DNA from: Thraustochytrium sp. TN22
Lineage: Eukaryota > Sar > Bigyra > Thraustochytrida > Thraustochytriidae
Direction: 5' to 3'
Length of the DNA: 45,505 bases
Assembly: GCA_013306675.1 (NCBI GenBank)
Contig: JABLUY010000271.1
Span: forward strand, 1-45,505
Shown: positions 19,353-28,500 of the stretch, in pieces
Position numbering within the stretch: position 1 is the stretch's first letter
Layout of the letters: each line of letters begins with the position of its first letter
Notes under the pieces: model-generated
Database searches by the model: none
Seen by the model: the letters and a program-made list of their open reading frames with translations, nothing else
What the model was told of the DNA's origin: nothing
Position numbers and translations under genes: made by a program

Positions 19353-19933
19353 CCTCCCGCGGCGCGCCGCCGCGTCGCCGTGTGCTCACTGCCAGCGGCA
19401 ACCGGCCGGGCGCCGCCGCTGCGTCTGCGTGGTGGCTGCGGCCTTGCATGCTCTCTGACCCAGAGAGACAAGAGTTTTACAGCTCTCAGTCAGCTAGTAG
19501 CTCCCCGCGACGCTGCCCGCGGCCAGGTCTTGCCGCGTCGCGGCGCTCCTGCCGCCCTGGCCTGGCACCTCCGTGTCGCCAGCGAAATGACGCCGCGCTT
19601 GATGCAGCAGGGCTCGACCGACGCCAGCCTGAGCAAGCAAGGCTGCATCCACTGCAGACGGCGCCCGGTGACGCGGCTGGAATCCGAGCCTGGGCGGGCG
19701 TCGAGGCGCTCCGCTGCCTGACCGCGCAGCTCACGACGCCAAAGCTGACTGAGCTGGCGCGGCCGCGTGCACGGGCCGGCCCGCAGCGATCCTTGCTCGC
19801 CGCGCCCTGAGCCGCGGAGCTGCAGCTCGGCCTGCCTCGCGCGCCCCCAAGCGTGCTAGGGTCCAGGCCACGGCCGGCCGCCGGGAAGCCCTGCGTCCGC
19901 ACCCACCATCGCGCGTGGCCAGCCAGGTTGCTC

Positions 19934-20030
19934 GCAGCAGCAGCAGCGCGCAGCTGCTGAGCAGCCTCAGCAGCAGCAGCAGCCTGACAGCAGCAGCAGC
20001 AGCAGCCTCAGCAGCAGCAGCAGCAGCAGC
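19934..20030 (+). repeat. Interrupted (CAG)n tract
   Basis: About 97 bp of CAG/AGC units interrupted by CTGCTGAG, CTCAG and CTGA pieces, in the gene-free interval. No open frame with a recognisable protein uses it. Confidence 0.9.
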
Positions 20031-20204
20031 CCGGCTGCTCGCTCGCTTGCTCAAAAAGCTTTTGCCGCGTCATCGCGCGCTGCGGCTCGTGGCCAGCCAA
20101 GCAAAGCGCTGGAGTTGCTTACCTCGTCCTGTGCGTGCTTGCGTCGATCATCTGTCTGAGCTAGCCTGCGGCCTCGCGCTCAGGCTGTGCACGATTCGAA
20201 TTTC

Positions 20205-20295
20205 TTTGAATTCGCATTCGCATTCGCATTCGCATTCGCATTTGAATTCGCATTCGCATTCGCATTCGCATTCGCATTCGAATTCGAATTCGAAC
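20205..20295 (+). repeat. (ATTCGC)n hexamer array with ATTCGA edge
   Basis: About 14 hexamers, mainly ATTCGC, with ATTTGA/ATTCGA variants in the middle and a run of AATTCG units at the end. Degenerate related units (TTCACATTCAAATCCGAATTCG) continue to about 20330. Much more AT-rich than its surroundings. Confidence 0.93.
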
Positions 20296-20733
20296 GGAGG
20301 TTTACGTTCACATTCAAATCCGAATTCGACGTCGGTGACGGATCAAACCAAGATCCAGGATCCCTGAGATCGCCGCGGCCGCGCCGCCGGCCGATGCCTC
20401 GTTTGCGTGCGCGGCGTGTGCAGCCTGCACGAGCTCGATCGAGCGCGGGCAGTCGCACAGGCGCAGCCGCCCCTCCGCCCGCAAGCAAAGTGGAAGGGAG
20501 CGGGGAAGCTCGCGCTGCACCGACAGGCTACAGCGCACCCTCTTCTACCTGCCAGCCTCCACAGGTGCCGCTCCGAGGCTGCTGCTCGAGCAGGAGGCGG
20601 AGCCGAGGAGGAGGCGGCGGCGGCGGCGGCGTTGAGCCTCGTCATCATGTGAACCGCCGACAGACAGACTCGGACACTGGCAGCCTGAGAGCGAGGCCGG
20701 CCGCAGTGCGGGAGGCGCAGGCGCCTCGAGGCC

Positions 20734-20761
20734 CTCGCTCGCTCGCTCGCTCGCTCGCTCG
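20734..20761 (+). repeat. (GCTC)n microsatellite
   Basis: Seven tandem GCTC/CTCG tetramers, followed by AGCTAGCTCG. Confidence 0.88.
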
Positions 20762-21507
20762 ACAGCTAGCTCGTCCGCCCGCTCCGCTCGCTCGCGCCGG
20801 TCCGCGGGCCGCCCAGCAGGCCTCGACGTCGGCCCTTGCGCGCGCCGCCGAGCCGCTTCTGCGCGAGCAGCACCTCGGCGCGGCGTCCAACTCCGCGCGA
20901 CAACAAAAAGCATTGCTCGGAGCGCGAGACGGTGGCCGTAACGCGTCCGAACCGCCGCCGTAACGGCGGTGCCGCGGCCCTCGGCGGATCGCAGGTTGCG
21001 CCGAGCGCCGCGGCCGCCTTACGCGGCGCCCTGGCTGGCCCTGCGCGGCACCTGCTTGGTGCGATCCCGCGGCGACTGTGGGGAGGCGATGACCACCTTA
21101 TGCTTCGTAGGACATTTCCCGGCAGCTTCCGCCCCGCAGCGCCGCGCCGGCAGGGGCCCGCAGCCGGCGTGAGCAGCTCTCGGCGAGTCTCAGTGAGGTG
21201 ATTCTTCGAGCGCGTTTCGCCGAGGTGGGCAAACCGGTCGCCACGCCGCTACGGATCACTGTGGGGCAGGATCGCGGGCGCGCCCTCTGTGAGGCTGGCA
21301 GTGGCGCGGGAGGGATCACTGGATTTCCTCGCGACGCGCCATGGCGGTGCGCCTCTGAACCGGATCCGCCCTTGGTCGGCCGCTGCGGGCCAGTGGGTAC
21401 GGGGGGCAACGGCCAGGCGTGGCGGCCTCTGGGCCGCCGGCAGTGATTTGAAAGAGCGCGGCCAAACTGCAATCGCCGCGTCGCCTGCTTGCGCCGCTGC
21501 CTTGGCC

Positions 21508-21661
21508 GCCTCGCCTCGCCTCGCCTCGCCTCGCCTCGCCCGCCTCGCCCTGCCTCGCCCGAGCGCCGCCTCGCCCGAGCCCCCTCGCTCGCAACTCTGC
21601 CTCGCGCAGACCCGCGCCTCGTGCTCCTCGCCTCGCCTCGCCTCGCCTCGCCTCGCCTCGC
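21508..21661 (+). repeat. Two (CCTCG)n arrays
   Basis: CCTCG pentamer arrays at about 21508-21550 and 21626-21661, separated by degenerate units. They lie 350-500 bp upstream of the probable regulator gene. Confidence 0.88.
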
Positions 21662-22016
21662 CACGACATCCGGCCCCGCGCGGATTCGCCGCCGTGGGCC
21701 TCGGTCACGCGGCGCCCGTCGCCGCCGCGAGGTACGAGCCTGCCGCCGCGAGGCGAGCGCGCCCGCGCTCGCGCTCGCGTGCGCGCGCGCGGAGGGCCCC
21801 AGGAGCCCGCGCACCCGCGCGCCGTCCGCCCGCCCGCCCGCACGCGCGCGCCTGCCCGACCCCGTAGGGGACGCGGGGCGGCGACGCACCTCGACAGGGA
21901 GGTGCCGAACGTGCACAGAAGGAGGCCAGTGAGCTAGCTAGAGCAGCGCAAGAGCAAGAGCAAGAGCAGGAGCGGGAGCGGGAGCGGGAGCGCCGGCGCC
22001 AAGCAGAGCGCCCGCG

Positions 22017-23066
22017 ATGACGAGCGGCGACGCCAAGATGCAGTCGAAGCGGCTGTCGGCGCGGCTGTCGAGCGTGACGGAGTCCAAGTCGGACGACGAC
22101 TGCAGCGCGCGCAGCGAGTCGTCGGCGTCGCCCATGGACTTTACGATGCGCGAGGCGCAGCACGGCGAGCCCGGCCTGAGCATGGAGGTGCTGGAGCAGC
22201 CGCTGCAAGTATTCTGGAAGGACGAGGGCGGCCGCAGCAACTTCCTCACGGCGTCGGTCGCCGTGCGCGGCGTCGAGCGCTACGGCAAAGTGAGCATCAT
22301 CCCGAGCCTCATGTACGAGAACTACGCCGAGGTGGAGGACGCCGAGGAGATCCTCAAGGTGCTCTCGGTCGAGCCCAAGACCGTGACGCGGTCTGGCCAG
22401 CGCGTGACGGTCAAGTTCCGCATCGAGAAGGTGAGCCGCCGCAAGGACGGCCGCAAGTTCCGCCTCTCGCTGGACTGCGACAAGGAGGGCGCGCTCTCGG
22501 AGCGCGCCTGCACGTCGGCCGTCATGGTGCTCTCCAAGCGCAAGTCCCAGGCTGCCGTCATGGCGGCGCACGGCGGCGCGCAGACGCCGCAGGCCGGCGG
22601 CCGCAAGAGCTCGGCGCTCAAGCGCAAGATCCCGCAGCACCAGCAGCCCTCGCCGCAGCCCACGCCGCAGCGCCGCGCCTCGCTCCCCGTCACCAAGCTC
22701 GAGCGCCAGCACCAGGTCGACCAGCAACACCAGCACCAGCCCATGCCCCACATGCTCGCGCCGCAGCACCAGCAGCCGCAGGTGCACGCCTCGCTGCCGC
22801 TCGACGCCATCCGCGCCACCATGAGCGCGCTCGAGGCCAAGGTCGTCGAGCTCTCGGACCGCGTCGCCTACCTGGAGCGCGAGAACAAGCGCCAGGCCCT
22901 CGCGCTAGCCGAGAGCTATCGCGCGCCGGCGCACGAGCCGCTCTCCTCTCCCAGCACCCACGTCTTTGAGGACGACCTTGGCGACTTTGACATGGGCGTC
23001 GCCCAGAGCGATATTGCCTTCAACTTTGGCCTTCCCAGCGCCATGGTGTCGCCGTGCGAGTTCTGA
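22017..23066 (+). CDS. Probable nuclear regulator: beta-rich domain, Q/H-rich linker, coiled coil, acidic tail
   Basis: A 349-residue protein I cannot assign to a named family. Residues about 55-170 form a compact, beta-rich region ending in TVKFRIEKVSRRKDGRKFRLSLD and VMVLSKRK, with the basic, alternating character of Ig-like DNA-binding folds (inference). A Gln/His/Pro-rich linker (about 205-260) follows. Residues about 261-302 are a heptad-type coiled coil (MSALEAKVVELSDRVAYLER) without the basic region of a bZIP. The tail has FEDDLGDFDMG, an acidic-hydrophobic motif like an activation domain. The first 45 residues are Ser-rich and probably disordered. Together these suggest a dimerising transcription factor. 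The ATG at 22017 follows an AG-rich 5' flank; no alternative upstream ATG is in frame. Confidence 0.6.
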   Translation: MTSGDAKMQSKRLSARLSSVTESKSDDDCSARSESSASPMDFTMREAQHGEPGLSMEVLEQPLQVFWKDEGGRSNFLTASVAVRGVERYGKVSIIPSLMYENYAEVEDAEEILKVLSVEPKTVTRSGQRVTVKFRIEKVSRRKDGRKFRLSLDCDKEGALSERACTSAVMVLSKRKSQAAVMAAHGGAQTPQAGGRKSSALKRKIPQHQQPSPQPTPQRRASLPVTKLERQHQVDQQHQHQPMPHMLAPQHQQPQVHASLPLDAIRATMSALEAKVVELSDRVAYLERENKRQALALAESYRAPAHEPLSSPSTHVFEDDLGDFDMGVAQSDIAFNFGLPSAMVSPCEF

Positions 23067-24096
23067 GCGCTCCACGCAGCGCATCGCACATCGCACAAGG
23101 TTGCGCGCCGCATAGCGCACCGGGCCGCGGGCTTTGTACATACACATCGCACGCCCAACGCCCAGCCACACACCCTCGCGTCCTCTTGCGCGTGGTCCGG
23201 CTTCCCCGCAAATCGCGGGTGCCTGTACACATTGTAGACCTGTCTATCTATCCACACACCACACGCTTCACATACACACACCACACCTTTCAACACACCT
23301 TACACTTAGTTGGCTCTCTCGCGCTCCTGTACACATATTTTGCGCATCGCCATCTTACCTTGAAGCTGCGACGAGTGAAGCAGTAGTAACTCTGCGCTCT
23401 CTGTCTGTGTCTGCTCTGCTTTGACCGTGCGTGTACGGGCAGGCGAGATGCCGTGGAGGTTGAGATGAAGTCGTGGTCCCATGTAAGCACGAGGAAACTG
23501 GGCTCCTTGCTGGCTTCATACAGAATGCGAAGACACAATGACAGGACAAGCATCCGGTCGAGACACACTGGTACTAAAAGCAGACCCAGACAAGAGGATC
23601 TCAGCTTAGATAGAAAGCAGAACGTGATTTTCGTCTATGATGGGATCGGCGCCGGAGACGAGGCGATTAACCTTTATGAGCGAGATCCAGTGGCTGCCCT
23701 GAGGTGCGGAAATGTCGAAGGCGCCTAATTCGGGAGCTCGACCAGTGTGATGTTGCCGATCTTGAGAGGGAGCCTGGGATGCGGCGATCTTTGCCAATAC
23801 AGCCGTTGTACCCAATCGCGCCCTCGCGTCCTCGTAACGTCACGTTCTGTCAAAGCGAAGGGTGGAGCTTGGGGCGTCTTTCCAATCTGTACGAACTTCC
23901 TTGACTAGCCTATTTGACCTGCAATCTGCCAGCTCACGTGACACAAACAAAGGGAATCAAGCTATTTATCCTTCTCCTCTTCCTGTAGACATTGGTACAA
24001 TAAAGAGCTATCGCGTCGCTCTCTCTCTCTCTCCTCTCTCTCCTCTCTCCCTCTCTCTTTCTCTCTCTTTCTCTCTCACGCGCGCGCTCTTTCTTG

Positions 24097-24137
<41 letters not shown>

Positions 24138-24198
24138 TGTGTGTCTCTCTCTCGTTCGCTCTTGCTCTCTCTAAGGCGCACTACGAGCGCATCCCACC
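23067..24198. other. Intergenic region between convergent genes
   Basis: About 1.1 kb holding the 3' regions of the regulator (plus) and the SNARE gene (minus). It includes a CA-rich patch at about 23250-23300, about 550 bp of lower GC with only short open frames and no recognisable RNA, an AATAAA at 23999-24004 on the plus strand, and a long CT/GT microsatellite next to the SNARE stop codon. Confidence 0.6.
24019..24172 (+). repeat. Compound (CT)n(GT)12(CT)n microsatellite
   Basis: An imperfect CT tract with short interruptions, a perfect (GT)12 at 24121-24144, then more CT. It ends 27 bp from the SNARE stop codon and falls in that gene's 3' UTR. Confidence 0.93.
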
Positions 24199-24984
24199 TC
24201 ACGTCCAGGCCACCAAAAGGATGAGCACAAAGAGCACGCCGATGAGGGAAAGGATGGTCCAGGTCTGACAGCGGCTATTGGACTTGAGAATCTTGTCCAT
24301 CTTGGTGAGCGTGGCCTCCAGGCGCGTCGAGGCAGCCTCGACATCATCTTGCAGCTCGTCGAGCATCAAGTTTTGCGCCTCAATCTCCTCGCCAATGGCG
24401 CCCGCCATGTGGTTGAGACGCGTCGCGCCCTGCTCCAACTCCTCCAAGTGTTCGTCCTGCTGACGGCGCGCCAGGACCTGCTGCTGCTGCTGGTCCTCAA
24501 TGAAGGCGGCGTTGGACGCGGCAGCCGAGGCCGCGGCGGCTGCCCCGGCGCCGCCGTCGTCCTGCTGGTTGCGGCGCAGCAGGTCCTTCTTGGCGTCGGC
24601 CTCCAGCTTACCCACGGTCTGCGGGCTCGTCATGGCGCTCTGCATTGACCGAATCTCGTTCTTGATCTCGCGCATGAAGGCCTGCCTGCTGGACAGCTCC
24701 CCGTCCGAGATGTGCGCGAAGCTCGACCGGTGCGTCTGCACGCGCTTGAGCACCTGGTCCAGGTCCGCTGCGCTGCTCTGCAGGCTCGACAGCTCCGCCT
24801 TGAGCGAGGCATGCTCGTTCTGGAACGAGCGATTCTGCGCCGTATCCGTCGTCTCCAGCAGGCTCTTCCACTGCGCGAACCTCGCCGACGCCTTCTGCAC
24901 GTGCGCCTGCAGCTCGTCGCGGAACGCGTAGAACGGGTCGTCCGACGTCGCCGACCCGATCAGCGGCACCTCGATCGACGACAT
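24199..24984 (-). CDS. Syntaxin-6-like Qc-SNARE
   Basis: A 261-residue tail-anchored SNARE of the syntaxin 6/10/Tlg1/SYP5-6 group, which drives fusion at the trans-Golgi network and endosomes. The N-terminus has the family's DPFYAFRDELQ helix, followed by two more helices (about 30-125) forming the N-terminal bundle. A low-complexity Ala/Gln linker (about 145-170) precedes the SNARE motif (about 178-235), with QDEHLEELEQG at its start and a central Gln in EIEAQNLML as the zero-layer residue. A C-terminal hydrophobic anchor (about 242-259) ends the protein. Length fits the family. Before the transposon inserted, its upstream region was probably shared with SF3B1. Confidence 0.9.
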   Translation of the reverse strand: MSSIEVPLIGSATSDDPFYAFRDELQAHVQKASARFAQWKSLLETTDTAQNRSFQNEHASLKAELSSLQSSAADLDQVLKRVQTHRSSFAHISDGELSSRQAFMREIKNEIRSMQSAMTSPQTVGKLEADAKKDLLRRNQQDDGGAGAAAAASAAASNAAFIEDQQQQQVLARRQQDEHLEELEQGATRLNHMAGAIGEEIEAQNLMLDELQDDVEAASTRLEATLTKMDKILKSNSRCQTWTILSLIGVLFVLILLVAWT

Positions 24985-25144
24985 CCCGCCGTCGCCCCGC
25001 TCGCGCTCCAGCGCCTCGCTCTCCCCCGGGGCGCTCGCCGCCGCGCCGCGCTCGCCGTCGCGCCCGGCCTCGGCCGCCGCGCCCGGCCTTGGCCGCGCGC
25101 TGGCCTAGCGCGCGACGCGCCCCGCCGCCCGCGCGCCCGCCCGC

Positions 25145-25184
<40 letters not shown>

Positions 25185-25248
25185 GCGCGGGCTCGATCGA
25201 TCGATCGATTGATCGATCAATCGCGCTCTGCCTGAGCTCTGGGTCCGG
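24985..25248. promoter_or_regulatory. 5' flank of the SNARE gene; CCG and GATC repeats
   Basis: The upstream region of the SNARE (minus strand) holds a (CCG)n run at about 25143-25182 and a (GATC)n run at about 25193-25220 that ends in GATCAATCGCG. It ends at the target duplication of the transposon. I see no TATA element. Promoter function is inferred from position. Confidence 0.5.
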
Positions 25249-25256
25249 CTAGCTAG
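25249..25256. repeat. Left target-site duplication CTAGCTAG
   Basis: An 8-bp direct repeat matching 30334-30341 exactly, directly outside the terminal inverted repeats. The sequence is palindromic. Confidence 0.75.
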
Positions 25257-25304
25257 CAGGCTGTCCGTCCTAAGACTGGCGGACGCTCTAATAGAGGGGT
25301 CGCC
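25257..25304. repeat. Left terminal inverted repeat
   Basis: Outer 23 bp pair with the right end at 18 positions, beginning CAGGCTGTCC and ending CTGG; the inner GGGGTCGCC is at 25296-25304. Confidence 0.82.
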
Positions 25305-25583
25305 TCACTTCTGATTCTAAAATCGACGGCGAACGGAATGCGCGAAGTGATGCTTGGAATCGACTGAGCATGCATAGAAATGTATCCCCATTAGGTTTGA
25401 TTGCTGTGATTCGCTTGCGAATGGTCAATTTGATTTGTGTCTAGTATTTGATAGCAGCTATATGGGGGTAGAGGGGTGTGTACGGGGACACCTCGAGGAC
25501 CCCTGCACGGGGGACCCGCGCACTGGACCCGCGCAGGCACGCGGCCGCGGGCGTCTTGAAGCGTCTTGAAGACCTCTTGGACG

Positions 25584-28500
25584 CTAGATAGAGGCCCTTG
25601 GTGAGTCCTGCGACTCCGGTGACGAGCACGGGGACTCGATGATGGCGCTCCGATGATGACAGGCCCTGGGCTTGCGTAGGGCTCGCGGCCTTGACGTCTC
25701 GGCGGCATCCTGTGCAAGTGCGCTGGCCGAGTCAGAGCTGTCCGGGCCAAAGCTGTCCGAGTCTGCACGATTCGAATCTGGTGCCGGCAACGACCCCAGC
25801 TTGGCCTTGTTGTTGCTTCGCCAGTTCGACACGAACCGAAGGAGCTTCTCCTTGCTCGGCGCATCAGCCGGCAGCTCCTTAGCCCCCGGGTCGGTTGCCG
25901 AGGCTGTGCCGAAGTGCTCGACCATCGCATCCCAGACCACGGCGGGCGTAGCCTCTCCGTCCGCCATCATCATCTTGACGGCGAAGTCTTTGAAAACGCC
26001 CTTCACCTGCGAAGCGCCGCGTCTGGCATTCTGTGCAAGTTCGCTGGCCGAGTCAGAGCTGTCCGGGCCAAAGCTGTCCGAGTCTGCACGATTCGAATCT
26101 GGTGCCGGCAACGGCCCCAGCTTGGCCTTGTTGTTGCTTCGCCAGTTCGACACGAACCGAAGGAGCTTCTCCTTGCTCGGCGCATCAGCCGGCAGCTCCT
26201 TAGCCCCCGGGTCGGTTGCGGAGGCTGTGCCGAAGTGCCCGACCATCGCATCCCAGACCACGGCGGGCGTAGCCGCTCCGTCCGCCATCATCATCCTGAC
26301 GGCGAAGTCTTTGAAAACGCCCTTCACCTGCGAAGCGCCGCAACCACGGGTTCCAGGCAGAGCGCCCAGGCGATTCTTGTTACTCTTCTTGGCCATCTGG
26401 AATCTCGTCCTGAAAACAGACAAGATGTCCGGGACGAGCGCAAGCGCCGTTCCCTGAAAGTGCTCCGTGGCCTTCGCGAGCGCCTCGCTGGGCATGCAGT
26501 CCATGTCTTGCCTGAGCAGGTCCTCGATGAAGTCGATGTATTCGCTTGGGAAGACGTCCTTTAGCTCCCGCGCCCGAGCGACGTAGTCAGGCGCCGGAAG
26601 ACCCTTCTCACGCGCGGTGTTGCGCCAGCCGAGGAACCTGTTGATCTCTCCCTTGACGTCCTTCTCCGAGAGCATGTTCATGTCGTGCGGAAAGCTCGTG
26701 CGGAGGCGCTCCAGCATCGTCGGGGCGGAGACTTTAATCCCGGTCCCCTGTTCCGCAGCAAACATCTGTGCAAGAGCGACTCGGTAGTGGCCAGCAAGCG
26801 TCGAACCGGTGCGATAGCCCACCTTGGGCCGCCGCGCAAAGCCTGGAGCTTCGAAGGAAGCGCTCGCATCGAAGTTAGCTGCGTCTTCATACTCGCGCAT
26901 TTCGCCGTTGCCGTCACGGATCTCAATGCCAGCTTTGTTCAGTACCGCCTCCACGTTTCTAACGGCGAAGGCAACCAGGTCGCGGCGGCGAGGTGCCTCG
27001 TGCGTGGCTCCAGGGCCGACATGTCCGGGGCCAGTTGAACTACCGCTCTTGCTGCCGGTTTCATCGTCGGATTCGCTGCCTGAGCTGTCGTTCGAGTCGC
27101 CGTCGTCGTCGTCGTCTCCATCGCAGGAGTCTGCTTGTAGCTCCACACTCTCCACATGGCGAGCGAGGGACGTTGCCTGCAGACCGTTTACTGACTGCTG
27201 CGCGCTGTTCATGCGCTCCCTCCTGATGCGCTCCTCGTGCCTGAGGAGGGATGGTACGTCTGCACCAGTCGCAGCGGCGCCAAAACATGTAAGGCCGGCG
27301 CGGGCAAAAAGAGGCTCTGCGCTGGAAGAGCTTACTATCGGGCTGTTCTCGTCGTCATCCTCACTGTCGTCGTTGTTGCCGCCGTTGTTGCCAGGAGTGT
27401 CGTCGGCGTTGATGTCGCGCACGTCGCCGCGCGTGAGCTTGACGGTCTGTGTGCGCCCGTCCAGCTCGAAGACAACGGCCGTGCCGATTTTCGAGTACTC
27501 CCAGGTTTGCAGCTCGAAGACTCCGGCCCATGAGAAGGGATCTTCGGGGTTCAAAGAAGCTCTGCCCGCATGCTCGCCATCAGGCATTGCGCAGAACTCG
27601 ATTTCGTTCTGTCGCGATACGCGCCCGACCGCAGCAAGGAGGTTTGCGTAGCGCTCCATTCTGCGGCCCAGCATCGCACGATCGATGTCGACGAGCTGCA
27701 CGAAGGTGTTGTCGATCCCGCGCGCGGATGTGAGCGCTCGAAAGAGCTCTCTGGGCGCCGTGACGTTGTGGCCTTCCGCCACGTACTTGTTCACGTGACG
27801 CATGGCGTTCGCGAAATGCGCGTCGATGGAGCACTTGCCATCGCACGACTCGGTGTGGAGGTAGCGGCGGATGTTGACGCCGGTGGCCAGGGAGATGTAC
27901 GGCATCGAAGCAATGAGCGTGCTCGCGTGGTAGCACTTTGCGTTGTCACTCTGCATCGTGACCGACTCCACCTGATCGAAAGCCGGGTAAACCTTGAGCT
28001 GAAGGAGGAAAAGCTCGAGGAGCGCGGCGACTGTGATGCCATTTTGCAGGTTGTCCGTCTCGAGAATCTGATCCAGATAGACCAGCTCTGGCTCTTCGTT
28101 GACGCGCTTCTTGACGGGATCGTAGACGAAGAACATCACCATGAAGCCGTGCCATGAGATGCCACGCTTGCCGAAGTGCTCGACCGATTTCTGGCGGTAG
28201 TAGATCGGCTGGAACTTCATCTTGAAGTCCATCACCACGATGACCTCGCGCGGCTTCTCCCACTTGTTCTCCTCCGCGTTTCTCCTCATCTCCCCCTCGA
28301 TGTGGCTGATGCGAAGCCGCTGGTTGGCGACACGTGCACACTGGCCCCGCCAGAGGCGAGTCAGCTTCTCACAGCGCCTGACTGCGCTGAGAGCGTGCTC
28401 CGCGTCAAACTCGTCGCTGTAGCGAATGTCGGCGGCCTGCACGGACTTGCGCAGCAGGTCGAAGAAGTATGGCACGAATTTGCAGCCGTTGCAGGCCATC

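Larger units (their letters stand above)
19353..22016. other. Gene-free, repeat-rich interval of 2.66 kb
   Basis: Between the divergent ADAT2 and regulator genes I find no supportable gene or RNA. The interval holds an interrupted CAG tract, an ATTCGC hexamer array, a GCTC run and two CCTCG arrays (listed separately), a GC-alternating stretch at about 21780-21860, and an AG-rich hexamer run just before 22017. Open frames here translate to Ser-, Phe/Ala- or Arg-rich low complexity and are not credible. The two ends should include the promoters of both flanking genes. Confidence 0.6.

Noticed and set aside
20187-20963. Open frame of 258 codons across the hexamer array
   Set aside because: It begins at a non-ATG codon, codes for a Phe-Ala repeat from ATTCGC units and then Arg/Ser-rich sequence; no domain.
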